A stretch of DNA of 34,693 bases from Ureaplasma sp. Hg2 (GTDB lineage Bacteria > Bacillota_I > Bacilli_A > Mycoplasmatales > Mycoplasmoidaceae): the NCBI GenBank assembly GCA_021378525.1, contig JAACJW010000011.1, positions 1 through 34,693 of the forward strand. The letters run 5' to 3'. Below the pieces are notes generated by a model. It saw only the letters and a program-made list of their open reading frames with translations. It searched no databases and was not told where the DNA came from. A program made the translations under genes and the position numbers. Each line of letters opens with the position of its first letter. Within the stretch, counting starts at the first letter, position 1. Below, piece by piece: positions 19,699 through 32,100 of the stretch.

Positions 19699-21321
19699 CT
19701 AATGTTTTAAGTTTTTTTGTTTTTGAACTAAAATTTCGCCTCATGTACCAAATATAGTGGCTAAAATGATAAACATTAACACCGTTGTCTTAACGATATT
19801 TCCTATTAAATTTTGGTGCATTTCATGATATAAACCAGCGTTATTTACGAAAATCCCATCACTATTTTTTATTAAATTAGTAGCTGTTTCACTTTGATAA
19901 AAAGAGCTATTAGAATTATAGAAAAGATCATTGCTAGCCATAATACCTAAATCTACAAATTGTTGAATAACAATAAAAACAACGGATGCACTAATTAGAA
20001 ATGTAGCGATCACTGCCGTATAAACGAAATGCTTATTTTGTTTTATTTCGGTGTTAAAGTGTTTCTTTCGATTAATTAATCCGCCAAAAATAGCACCAAC
20101 AATCATTACGAAAATTAATAGACTCGTCCAGTTTAATAATAAGTCGACAAAACTATATAAATTATTTGTTGGATTATTAGAGGTTGAATTATTCATTCCA
20201 TAGTTATAGTTGTTCAAATTAAGAAAGCCATAAGCTCCAATTAAACTAAAAACAACAACTTGAAAAACGACCGTAATAGCAGTTAGATAAACACCTATTT
20301 TAACGCGTTCATCCTTAGATAAGTGAGCGAATCTTTTGGTAAAGACGATATCCTTATCGGCTATTAAATCACTATACACTCGAGGTGTCATCATTGCCGA
20401 TGTATTCAAGCAGCCTAAGGCACTAACCGCAACAAGAGTGTTGAGGACAGCACTCATTCATCCTGGCATTGCTAAGCCACTCATTGAACCATCAAAGGAG
20501 CCAACTAACATAAAGATGGTTAATATTATATAAATGACGGTTAACATTACTAAACCCCAAAACATTGCTTTCGGAGTTTTTTCAGGGTCCTTCATTTTAG
20601 TTTGCAGTGATGCACTTTTATAAAATCCATCAAACGCAAAAAAGATTGAAGGGACAGAAGCCATGAAACCAATTCAAGGTGTTAGAGCTAACATCGGTTG
20701 TTTATAGATTAAACTATTGGCATGATTTGGATCTAATGGAACCGGGAGAAAGTTGATGGTGTTTGCGCCATTAACGTTACTTGTTACACCATAAATAATA
20801 ATGATTAAAATTGGAAAGAACTTTAGTATTGTTATTAATATATTAAGGCGGTTACCTCACATACTAGAGATCCCAGTTCAAAAAATAAACCACATGGCAA
20901 TAGCCAACACAATTAAGGATAGCCCCCACCACGGAAGCTTAAATCCATAAGCGTTTTGAAGCATCATCACAACATAAAAAGGAAGCCCGAAATAAACAAT
21001 CGGTAGATAACAATAGGCCATAAAATTTTTTGCCATTTTATAAATAAACTCGTTATTCATATTCTTATTTCAATGCAAAATTCCTAAGTCACTATGCTTT
21101 GAATTACTGGCAATTTCAATTAGAGCGATACCCATTGAAATAATAGCCACCCCAACGATGACCCAAGATATAATGGACATCAGTAAAGAACCCCAATTAT
21201 CAGTTAGGACAGTTTCGTTTTTAAAGAAAATTCCGGTTCCGATAGTACCGCCACCAACGATAAATATAGCTGATAGAAAACCTATTTTTTTATTCGTTTT
21301 TTTAATTTCGATTTTAGCCAT
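19699..21321 (-). CDS. APC-superfamily amino acid permease
   Basis: 540 residues with twelve hydrophobic segments. The first contains GGGTIGTGIFF, the substrate-binding glycine loop of APC transporters (G-[GS]-x-IGxGIF). Segment 6 has the FFAFDGF pattern typical of the family (family FFAYxGF). It is an amino acid:proton symporter or exchanger in the plasma membrane; the substrate is not readable. In-frame TGA codons near 21072, 20880, 20460 and 19740 are Trp, so the gene is intact. A large loop between segments 9 and 10 and a second of about 60 residues before segment 12 are Asn/Ser-rich and probably outside. The ribosome site is weak (aaagg). It lies between the big lipoprotein gene and GH38, same strand. 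Confidence 0.88.
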
Positions 21322-21479
21322 ATTTTTACCTTTGATTTACATTATTCTAACACATTGCTTTTTTTGTTTTACAATCGGTGCAAAACGTTTTATATATTTT
21401 AATGTTATAGTAAAAAATTAAAAATATGATTTAGGAGTTTGTTAGCATCAAAAAATTTAATAAAATAAACCAAAAATTC

Positions 21480-21507
21480 ACAAAAATGAAACTCATTTAA
21501 TTTTTGT
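21480..21507 (-). terminator. Candidate terminator after the 1083-residue lipoprotein gene
   Basis: An 8-bp stem ACAAAAAT/ATTTTTGT with a 12-base loop, followed on the minus strand by gaatttttgg. A 7-bp GTTATTA/TAATAAC pair lies nearer the stop (21546-21576). Nothing else is seen in 21322-21583. Confidence 0.35.
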
Positions 21508-21583
21508 AGTTTGAAGATTAATAAAAAATATTAAATTCATAGTTCTGTTATTAGGAAAATATTAAGTCTTTTAATAACCGGAT

Positions 21584-24500
21584 CTAAACACTAAAAGATG
21601 TATTGTTAATCACTATGTATAGATTTGAGAAATGCCCCAAATCATCTGTTTTATAACGAACTTGTAAAATAACATCACCATCACCATTGATTGCTGTGGA
21701 TACATTTGTAATTGAAGTTTGGTTGGTGATTGTCGCCCCACTACTTGTTAAGTAGGTTAAATCATCCGCCAATGACTTATTGTCTAACTGGGTAATGAAG
21801 TCGTTCTTTGTTGCGCTGATTTTATTAAATGTAAGCGTTGGGGTAGGATATTCTTTTGCAAAGCCTGTTAAGCCACTAATTTCAAAATACATTTTTTTAT
21901 CAGATCAAGAATTCGCTTTATAAGTACCGATTATTTTATTACTAGTTGCATCATAAGTGATTGACTTAATTAAACTTGTGTCAAATCCATTAAAAGTAAC
22001 ATCGTCATTACTTGTTATGGTTTTGATATCTTGAGTTACATTGCCGGTGAAAAGATTGGCGAACATTATTTTGGTAACTTTTGCTAGACCTTTTTTTGCT
22101 GCAATATTGGGTTGACTATATTTGGTTCCAAAATCATTTTTTGGCATATCTAAAATGTTTAAGGCCTTCACTGAACCTGCACTATTAAATTTATATTTTC
22201 CAGTTAGTTTATGAGTGGTCGCACTATAAGATAATGAAGTAATATTCTTAATATCGCCACCAGTAAAATTGATATATCCATTAGATTTTAGATCATTAAC
22301 TAGCTTAGTGATATCACTTGAATTATTTACCATAGTAGCAAATGACGTTTCATCAATTTTAGCAATGTTAGCTCCAACGCTAGTAGTAATTGGAACATTT
22401 CTAGTAGCAAATTTAGCACCATTAAAATCAACAATTTTAGTTTTAGCAGCATCTCAGGTATGTTCCTTATATGATAATGATAATTTATGAGTTTTCATAT
22501 CATAGGAAGCACCTTGAATGGCGCCGTTATCAACGTTAGCAAAAGTTATGTATTTGTCATTAACCAAATCTGTCACCAACGCTTGTACTTTGGTTGCATT
22601 ATTAATCATGTCATTAAAGCTTTGCTCATCAATGTTAGCGATGCCACTTCCAACTGTAATCGCATTAATGCCGCTTATGTTGTAAGTGTGGCCAATGTTA
22701 GTTAAAGTCACAACAACATTAGTGTTGGCGTCCCATGATTTATCCTTGTAAGCAATTGTTAAAGCATTAGTGGGTGCATCGTATGAAACGTTTTGAATTG
22801 AATTGATATTACCTTGAATTGTAATATATCCTTTAGTGACTAAAGCGCGAGTTATGCTTTGGGCATCCTTGCCGTTTTTAATGGTATCAGTGATTGCTGT
22901 GTTATCTACTTTACTAATATTAACACCTTGAGCAAAGTTGAATTTTCCATAATTAATTCCAAAGTTACTAAAAGTAACAGTCGTTTGTTGGGTTTTAGGA
23001 TTTCATGAATTAAGCACATAATTAAGCGTCATTGTTTTATTACTCGCATCATATGAAAGGGATTTGATGGAATCTAACGACCCACCACCTAATTTAATAT
23101 AATTATTTGCATATAAATAGTCGGCAACATAAATAGGGTCATTTTGAGCTTTAAAATAATTAGCAAAATCTTGTGCAACGATATTAGAAACATCGTTTTG
23201 ACTAACCTTCAACTGTCCATAAACCTTGCCAAATAACCCCTCTAATTTCAACGTTTTAATAGTCGGGATACTATCAGCTTTATTTCACGAATTTGCATAA
23301 TATTGATATTCTAGAATGCCTGTTGATGCATAAAAGATTGAAAAAATATGGGTTGTGTCTATACTACCAAAATCAATAATTTGACCTTGCTTAAGGAAAG
23401 CAATTTTTTGTGTCGCGGTTTTATTATTCAAATTTGAGATAAGTGAAGATTCAGATGTTTGACTTATATTTTTGCCAGGTTTTAATACTATGTTACTATA
23501 AAGAATTCCAAATGAAGCTTGAGTTATGGTGAGATCAAGTGGTTGTGTTTTGGTTCCTCAACTACTATCAGCTCATTGAGCTATAAGTTTGTTAGAACTG
23601 CTGTCGTAGTTGATTGACTTGATACCATGGAAACCATCGTTCAATTCAGTAAAGTTAATATAATTAAGGGAAATTAGTTTATTTAAAATAGTTGTTATAC
23701 TTTGCTTACTATTGACTAAATCACCGAATGATTTTTCATCAATATGATTGAGCTTAGAACCCGCTGACATGATAGGTTTTGCTGGATATAATTGTCCAAA
23801 CCCTTTTATACTAAGATGCTCAATTGCCATATCGACACTAGAAGTTTTGGTATTCGCTTTGTAATGTACATCAAAAGTAATCGCAGTATCACTAGCTCCA
23901 ACCTTGTTAGAAGTGCCTACATTATCGATTGATATTTTACTAATATCATTATGATTCACATTAAAAGAGATGTTAAAATCATTATTTAAATTTTTTAAAC
24001 TTAGTGTTGGATCACCTTTAATATATAATGATGAAACGATATGCTTAGATTTATCAAACCCATTTATCGGCTTAATAACAGCTTTGCCAGCAATATAGTT
24101 ATTATGAGCGTAGCCGCTAATAACGGCTTCTCCTAATAACCCATTTTTAACCTGTAAAGGAACTGACATTTTTTGTTGCTTAGCAAATGTTGTTGGATAA
24201 TAATTTATATTATTAATCGTTAATTTCCCGCTATCGTTATTTGTTATCATAGTAAGGTTACTTAAATCTAGATAGCTATTTGAATTTAGAACATGAATGT
24301 TTAAACTAAAAGCTTGCAACGCACTTTGATCGCTAGGTAAATATTTAAGTTTTTCTGATTTAGTTATAGCACCACTTTTTAGTTCAATGGTTGGAACAAT
24401 TATTGCCTTGTCAGAATCAACAAAATTATTAATTGTAATTGTTTTTGTTGCAGTCTTTGAAGAATTTCTATTATATGATATTTCAAAAGTAACTCACTTA

Positions 24501-24835
24501 TTAATTGAGTCAGCGGCGTGCGTACTATTTGATACTATTTTAATGGTTTTGATTGATCCGCTATTATCTATCGTGATATATTGATGCTTATAATAGTCGG
24601 AATGACCTACCAATAATTTTATGACTTCATTTGGTGATTGCATAATACTTTTAAATTGAGTCATGAAATCTTCATAACTAACTTGGCTATTTGACATCAA
24701 TTTCATTTTTGGAATATCATATCCAGTTGTTTTGCTAGAGTTTGGCGAAGCACATGATGTGATGGTCAATGGAATAGATATTAAGGTTGCGACTAATGCA
24801 AAACCCATAAAAGATTTTTTAATTTTTTTATTCAT
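21584..24835 (-). CDS. Large modular surface lipoprotein, 1083 residues
   Basis: The signal peptide ends in the lipobox TITSC (C28), so the protein is anchored on the outer membrane face. After an N-terminal region of about 250 residues it is built from at least six degenerate units of about 110-120 residues. Each unit has a linker with I-D-x-x-[ST]-F or similar, a [YF]I-[TNK]-[FL] strand, then a signature of the type SYDA-x-x-[NH]-K-L-x-x-x-Y, and ends with an SW (TGA-coded Trp) turn. Examples are SYDASNKTMTLNY, SYDAPTNALTIAY, SYDMKTHKLSLSY and TYDATSNKIIGTY. No catalytic motif is seen; it may be an adhesin or variable surface protein. A ribosome site (aagga) precedes the ATG. The family is not recognised with confidence. 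Confidence 0.85.
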
Positions 24836-25277
24836 TTTTTCGTTCCTTACATTATTAGAGAATGTTATAGCTTGTGTTTTTAATTAGGAAAGATTAAACT
24901 ATCGGATTTGAATCTTGTTAAAGGCGAATTCATATCTAACCAATAAATCGGATGTCGATTTATTTATTGGTACGCGATTTTGGATTTCTTTGATGGAACT
25001 CTTTACTTTAAAATGGTACATCATCAATTTCAAGTAAGCATATTCCTAAAAACAATTGCATAATACATATATAAAGATTGTGCAACGCATACTAAAATAT
25101 ATAACTATTTTCCTTATTTGTCTACATATACGCGTAATTACGGATAATTAGAATGTTAATATTAGATGCTCAATGCCTTGTAGAAAGTTTATTCTTTAAT
25201 GCATTTAAGGGAACGATTATATTAAAAAATATCTAGCGATTATCGCTAGATATTTTCATTAATTTTTAAATATTTTA
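24836..25277. other. Intergenic stretch between lipoprotein and chitinase 1 genes
   Basis: AT-rich, without a gene. It contains the chitinase 1 terminator (listed separately) and a hairpin ACCAATAAAT/ATTTATTGGT (24939-24948 with 24962-24971), which may be in the leader of the lipoprotein mRNA. A 50-codon plus-strand open stretch without a start codon (about 24885-25035) could be a gene remnant but resembles nothing I know. No convincing promoter for the lipoprotein gene is visible. Confidence 0.4.
25226..25256 (-). terminator. Intrinsic terminator of chitinase 1
   Basis: A perfect 14-bp stem (25226-25239 with 25243-25256, core TCTAGCGA/TCGCTAGA) with a 3-base loop, flanked by A and T runs, 21 bases after the stop on the minus strand. 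Confidence 0.9.
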
Positions 25278-28200
25278 TTAGTAATATTTATTATTGCTAA
25301 TAATCTTTGAAGTATTATAATATTCGTTGACATTGAATGCTTGAGCAGAATTATTACTATTTGATAATTCGTTTTTCATTATGTTTGACATGTCGTGGTT
25401 ATATGAATGACCATCTCATTCGCCACTAACATCCCAGACAATCATCCCACCTAAATCACTGTTGTTAATATAGTTACATTTTTGAGTAATTGAATATGGT
25501 GTATCGGTTGTTGTGACCTTACCTGATTGACTATTATAATAATATTGAGCATTTGCTACTTCATCAGTATAAAGGCCTCAATTAGAACCTTTTCCTTCAT
25601 TAGCCATTTTTGCATAAGATCCAGAACCTGCGGTTCCGCCCGTATCTTCTCAATCACCTTGAAAAGTCCCGGTTTTACGAGCAAACAATCCAGGTAATTC
25701 TTTAATTGGCGTGCCTTGAGAAGGGTTGGTAAAGAACCCTCGCGTATAAAAGGCACCACCGATAAGAATTTTGCTCGAAGGGAAACCAAGGTTATCAGTT
25801 AAATAATCAACACCTTTTTTAGTGCTAAAATCATAGCTATTCAAGAATTCGTTAGTAATAGTATCTCGATCGCTTGAACTAAAATAACCATTATTGATAT
25901 GATATATCTTATTGTTTATTGTGACGGTTGGTTGCTGGTTCACAATTGCATCAGCCAATAATTTATCACTATCTAAACTAGCCATATTACCAAAGAAATT
26001 ATCAAACGAACCGTGCATATCGTAGGACATTAAGTTGAAGTAGTCCACATAGTTGTTTAGTTCTGAACTCAATCCCGCTTGCATGTTTGTGATGTTAACA
26101 GATAGAGCTGTTGATATAGTGGTGTTTCTAACGTCACCATCATTAGAAGCGTCTAATCCCGCTCTTAATTCCTTAAGGAAAGTAACGAAATTGGCTTTAT
26201 CGTTTTGCATCGGATATTCTCAATCGATATCGACGTTATCAAAACCTCATCTCTCAATAAGAGCAATTATATCGCCAATCATATTTTGCCGTTTAGTTTC
26301 ATCGCACATTATTGGGGCGAAATATGTTCTATTACTTCACCCGCCAATTGACATCGATGTTTGGAAACCATAAACACTTTTAGCGGCGTTCATTTCTCCC
26401 ATAATTCCACCATTTTCAACGGTAGCATCTAGTCCGCCTCTGAAAATATATTTATTTCCGTTAGGCCACACATCATACCCCGTCTTATATGATCTACTAT
26501 AGGTCCCACCATATTTAGCTGGATTTAAATCTGAATCAAAGTCACCCCAACCATCCATAAAGCCGATGTGGCCATCGCTAGAGTGAGGTTGAATAAAGGA
26601 CATAATATAATCATTGTAATTACCAACGTCACCATTGCCAGGCAATTTATATGATGCATGTCCGCCGTATTGAGCTCAATCCGGATAATAACCAGTTCTT
26701 CTTTTATAAGGTTTACCATTGGTTTTCATGTCAGCAACATTAATATTTCAATACTTAGAAGGTGTTGCATAATTATCTTCGTTTGCACCGTTAGGTGTTT
26801 CTCGTTTTATATCATCATTGAAGATGATTGAATATTCTAGATAACCACCCGCATCATCTGGATGTAAGTTAATTCTGCTAATGTAACTTTTCGGTTCTAA
26901 TTTATTGCCATCAGAATCCACTAGTTTAATTAGATTTGTTTCAATATAATCAGCTGTAATTGAACTAGGTAGTTTAGAAGATTTATCATGTGATGACATA
27001 TCATTAATTTGTAGCGTCGGAACAGATAATGGATCATAGGCAAATGTTCCTGTAAAACTTCATACGGTTCGTCTTTCAGTTCCATATTGACCGTTTTTGA
27101 CAGCATACTTAAATGTTATAGTTACCTTACCTTTTATATAACCACTATATGCTTCGCCTGTTTTAGCGTAATCAATTTTTGTTACGTCTGAATATTGAAG
27201 CCCTTCATGCATTACACAAAATTTCTTAGCTTGATCTATTAAAGACATACTTTTATAAGAGCTAAATTTCCCGTATGTTCCACCACTATATGGTAATTGT
27301 ACTCATGCATTTGTAGTTGGCGGTGGCGGTGTGGGAGAATTTGTTTTAAATCCTTGAAAGTTTGTAGTTATTGAAGTTTGCAATTTACCATTAATTGTTA
27401 TTTCGGTTTGGAATTTAATTGTTATACTAATTGATCCAATATCATCATCAGGTGTAGTGGAAATAGTTGGTTTTCCATATTTTGTAATGTAAGCTTGATC
27501 AATATGAACTCAATTATTTAAAATATACTCATCATTAAAAACACCGCTGCTTGGCAGTTTGTTTTTATCAGAATCACTTGGCGATATTCAATACACGTTA
27601 TAAATTGTAGCTTGAGTTGCAAAGCCATGGAAAGTTGTTGAAATCATTGTTTTTAATTTACCATCGATAGTTATATCTGCTTTAAAATTAATTGTTATCT
27701 TAATGGTTCCGTTGATGTCATCAGTCTCTTTTGTAACTGAAGGAGCTCCATATTTTGTAGTATATTTAGAATCAATGTTAACTCAATGATCTAAAATATA
27801 GCTACTATTGAAATCACTATTACTTGGTAGATTTTCTTTATCATCTTCACTAGGTGATAATCAATTTACATTATAAGTAGTTGGTGTAGGTTCTGGTCCT
27901 GGAGTGGTGTAAAAATTGGTGAATGTATGACTATCAGATTGTTTTAGACTACCGCCGATTGTCACTTGAGTTTCAAATATAACATCAACTTTAATTGTGC
28001 CAGCACTTTTATTTGTTGTGATGGTAATGTCTGGAATATTTGAATATTTATCTTTATAAGTTTGACTCATACTCATCCAATTTGTTCAAATATAGCCTTC
28101 ATCAAATTTAGCATTATCAGCTGCTAAATCAGTATCCTCTTTGGGAGGTGTTCCTCATGAAAATTTATAGGTTTCAGCAGGAGTTAAGAAATTGGTAAAG

Positions 28201-28868
28201 ATATGAGTATCAGACGATTTCATTGTTCCATTAATAGAAATCGGAGCCTCAAAAGTAATATCTACTTTAATCGTTCCAATTGATTCGTTAGGTGTAATTT
28301 TCATTTCGGGAATATTATGATATTTATCAGTATAAATAGAATTAACACTTACTCAGTTATCTCATATATATTTACTATCGAAAGTTTTGTCACTAGCAAA
28401 TAATTTTTTATCAGCATCAGATGAATCACCCCAATTAAAAGATGCTACCGTAGGATTTGATATCGCTAAGCCTGTAATTTTAGTAGAAATAGAAGTTACT
28501 GAACTTCCTAAATATAATACGTTGGACGCATTATTAAAAGTAATATCAACAAATAATGAACCATCACTATCGTTTTCATTGTAAATTCGGATTGAAGGGG
28601 CTTTATATTGAGATTCGTAACTTGGGCTATTTTCATCAACTTTAGAAATGGTATATCAACTTGATATATTTCCGCTCGTAACCTTGCTTGGCAGGATGGT
28701 TTTCTTATCATCTCCGCCATTAAAATTTCAAACAAAATTATATTGATCAACGTCGCTTTCATCTGAATGTGTTTTTGATGTTGATGAACATGAAGTAACT
28801 AGTAGTACGGGAGCCGCAACTAATAGCGATGTAAAAGCTAATAGAGTTAGACTTTTTTTGATATTCAT
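25278..28868 (-). CDS. GH18 chitinase lipoprotein 1
   Basis: 1196 residues with many TGA Trp codons. The signal peptide ends LVTSC (C27), so the enzyme is tethered outside the cell. Five N-terminal modules of about 90 residues follow, each with the pattern FxW...P...D...L, YI...NW, a Y-x-x-KY segment, GTIKV and a closing GF or NF; they resemble the mollicute lipoprotein-associated (Lipoprotein_17) domain. A Pro-rich linker leads to two accessory domains and then the GH18 barrel: RRTGYYPDW, MSIGGWS, DxxDxDxE as DNVDIDWE (catalytic E884), MSYDMHGSFD and GGAFYTRGF. All catalytic residues are present, so it should hydrolyse chitin or related GlcNAc polymers. A consensus-like promoter and strong ribosome site (ggagg) precede it. 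It is the downstream paralogue of a tandem pair. Confidence 0.92.
27345..28742 (-). repeat. Five Lipoprotein_17-like modules of chitinase 1
   Basis: The first module is the most diverged; the other four share FDxxYIWxxW-type, KY-x-x-[IA]P and GTIKVDITF-type cores. Boundaries are approximate and set by the recurring Y/F-x-x-W starts and the Pro-rich linker (SPTPPPP). Confidence 0.65.
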
Positions 28869-28909
28869 TTTAATTTCCTCCGATTTCATATATTAAGATT
28901 TCGGATTTA

Positions 28910-28939
28910 ATTATATAGGTAAAATATTTAAAAAGTCAA
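28910..28939 (-). promoter_or_regulatory. Promoter of chitinase 1
   Basis: On the minus strand TTGACT (28939-28934) and TATAAT (28915-28910) are 18 bases apart, about 42 bases before the ATG. The rest of 28869-29117 is very AT-rich and holds no gene. Confidence 0.65.
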
Positions 28940-29117
28940 TATTTTACAAACTATTTATATTTACTTATTTTAGTAAAAAATATTTATTTTGACTAAATAT
29001 GTCTAATATATACTTAATTTAATTAATTATTTATATTTATTTTTATAATTGTGATATAAGTATTTTTTGTGATTTAATGTTTTTAGAATAAAGATGTATA
29101 ATTCGAAGAAAAGTTTG

Positions 29118-29168
29118 AAAAAAATCTATCATAACCGCTCACTTGGAGATGCTACAATAGATTTTTTT
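29118..29168 (-). terminator. Intrinsic terminator of chitinase 2
   Basis: A perfect 12-bp stem (29118-29129 with 29157-29168) encloses a 27-base loop. On the minus strand the right side ends in seven T. It lies 16 bases after the stop, so the two chitinases are transcribed separately. Confidence 0.8.
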
Positions 29169-29183
29169 AGGATTCGTGAAATA

Positions 29184-32100
29184 CTAATTTTTATGTAGAT
29201 TAATAACTTGATTTGTTTGGTAATAAGTTTTAACATTGAAGGTTTGTGATATTTGTGGATCATTCATTTGAGACTTCATTATATTAGACATACCATGATT
29301 ATAACTGCTACCATCTCATTCACCACTTATATCTCAAACTATCATTCCGCCTAAATCATCACTCTTAACATAATTGGTCTTTTGAGTAATTGAGTATGGA
29401 GTGTCAGTTGTGGTGATTTTACCAGTTTGATTATTGTAGTAATATTGCGCTTGTGAAACAGGGTCGGTGTATAATTTTCACCCAGTTCCTTTTGCTTCAT
29501 TAACCATTTTAGCGTATGAACCAGATCCGGCTGTTCCAGTTGAGTCTTCTCAATCTCCAGCAAATGTTCCAGTTTTACGCGTGAACATTCCAGGCAATTC
29601 TTTAATTGGAGTTCCTTGACTCGGGGATGTTATGAATCCTCTTGTATAGAAAGCTCCACCAATTAATATTTTATTACTTGGATAATGCAATGTTTTGGTT
29701 AAATAATCAACACCTTTTTTAGTGCTAAAATCCATAGCGCCTAAAAATTCATTACTAATTGTTTGACGATCACTTGAACTAAAATAACTATTATTAATTG
29801 TATAAGTCTTACCTTCGATAACGACAGATGGACGTTCATTAACGATTGCCTCTGCTAATAATTTATCACTGTCTAGACTAGTCATATTACCAAAGAAATT
29901 ATCAAACGAACCATGCATATCGTAAGACATTAAATTAAAGTAATCAACATAATTATTTAATTCAGGACTTAACCCTGCTTGTTCATTAGTTTGATTAACT
30001 GATAGAGCAGCTGAAATAGTAGTATTTCTAACGTCAGGATCATTAGAGGCATCTAATGTTTCTCTTAATTCTTTAACAAAAGAAACATAGTTTGCTTTAT
30101 CAGCGGATGTAGGATATTCTCAATCAATGTCAACATTATCGTAGCCTCAACGAGCTACAAAATTAACTATATCATTAATCATGGTGGTACGTTTAGATGC
30201 GTCACTCATTACATTGGTCATCATATGACGATAACTTCATCCACCAATAGACATCGATGTTTGAAAACCATAAACACTTTTAGCAGCATCCATTTCTCCC
30301 ATAATACCACCATTAATCATTGTGTTATCTAAAGCTACTCGACCAAAATGTTGGGCACTATTAGGTCATAACTGAAATGAACCACCAGGCAATTTTTTAG
30401 CATAAGTGCCACCATATTTACTTGCTCCCATTGGACTATTAAAATCTCCTCAAGCATCATAATATTGAATATGTCCAGTTGTTTCATCAGGTCTAATGAA
30501 ACAGAATATATAATCATTGAAATTATCAACATCACTACCACCAGGTAATTTATATTCCGCATGACCACCATATTGGGCTCAATCTGGGTAATAACCAGTT
30601 CTACGCATATATTGTTTACCATTAGTTTTAAGACCACTTACATTAATGTTTCAATAATTTGATGGGCTACTATAATCATCGTCATCCGCACCCTTTGGTG
30701 TTTTACGACTAATTGGTGCTTTAAAGATAATTGAATATTCTAAAAAGCCGCCTTCATCATTTGGATGTAAATTAATTTTTGATATGTAATCTTTTGGTGA
30801 TAATGTTTTTCCTCTATTATCAATTAACGTGATTAAGTTAGTTTCAATATAATCAGTTGTAATTTGACTTGGTAATTTAGATGCTTTATCACTTGCACTC
30901 ATGGCGTTAACTTGTAATTTAGGAGCAGATGCTGGATCATTAATGAAATTAGCTTTAAAACTCCAAGACGTTCTTTTATCTGTGCCGCCCTTTACGTTTG
31001 CCACTTTTTGATTAAAGTTAATAGTTACTTGACCCATTATATAAGGATTATAAGACGAACCAACATTTTTGTAATCAATGGATTTTATATCGGTATATTC
31101 TAATCCACCATTAACTGTACATCATTGTTTTCCTTGATCTATTAAAGACATATCCTCATATTCACTGAATTTACCAAATGTTTTTCATGTTTGACCAGCA
31201 TATTTCATATGCATTCAAGCGTTTGTTACTGGCGGAGGTGGAGGAGTTGGTTTAGTTTTAAACCCTGTGAATGTTGTTGATATAGAATTAACGGTATTAC
31301 CTTTAAATGTAACTTTAGTTTGAAAATTTATTGTTAAGTCTATCGACCCTTTATCTGAGTCGGTTTTTCTTGTGATGCTAGGATTACCATATTTTGTGTA
31401 ATACGCTTGATCGATTTTGACTCAATGAGCTAATATATATTTATCAGTGAAAGCACTATCGTCTGGTAATAATTTTTTATCATTAGCGCTAGGTGACAAT
31501 CAACTAACATTATAAATGGTCGCAGGAGTTTGAAAACCTGAGAATGTAGTTTTAATGGTTTTAGTTTTAACACTATTGAACGTAACGTCGGTTTTAAAAT
31601 CGATTTGTACAGTTATTGTCCCTTTGGTTAGATCATATGTTTTTGCAACGGTTGGGTCACCATATTTTGTAGAATATGCTTGATCAATATTGACTCAATT
31701 TTTTAGAATATACGCATCAGTAAAAGAACTATCGTTTGCTAAAAGTGTTTTATCAGCAACACTTGGTATTTTCCAACTGACTTTATATTTCGGTGGAACG
31801 GGAGTAGGAGGCGTAGTAAACCCAGTAAATTGATCTTCGGCTATTAATTTACTTTGGTTGTCAATCAGTACTTCAGTTTTAAAATTAATAGTGACATCTT
31901 TTGTTCCGGCAGATTTATTATCCTTAATAGTAATTTTTGGTGTGCCTGGATAATTATCTTTGTATAGTTGATCAATATTAACTCAATTATTTCAAATATA
32001 ATCATTAGTAAATAATTTATTATCTACCATTTTTTTCCTATCGTTTACAGATGGCCCCTTCCAGCTAAAATGATAGACTAATTCTTTAAAGCCATTGAAA

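Noticed and set aside
24885-25035. Plus-strand open stretch of about 50 codons
   Set aside because: No start codon at a useful place, no ribosome site and no family resemblance; at most a remnant.
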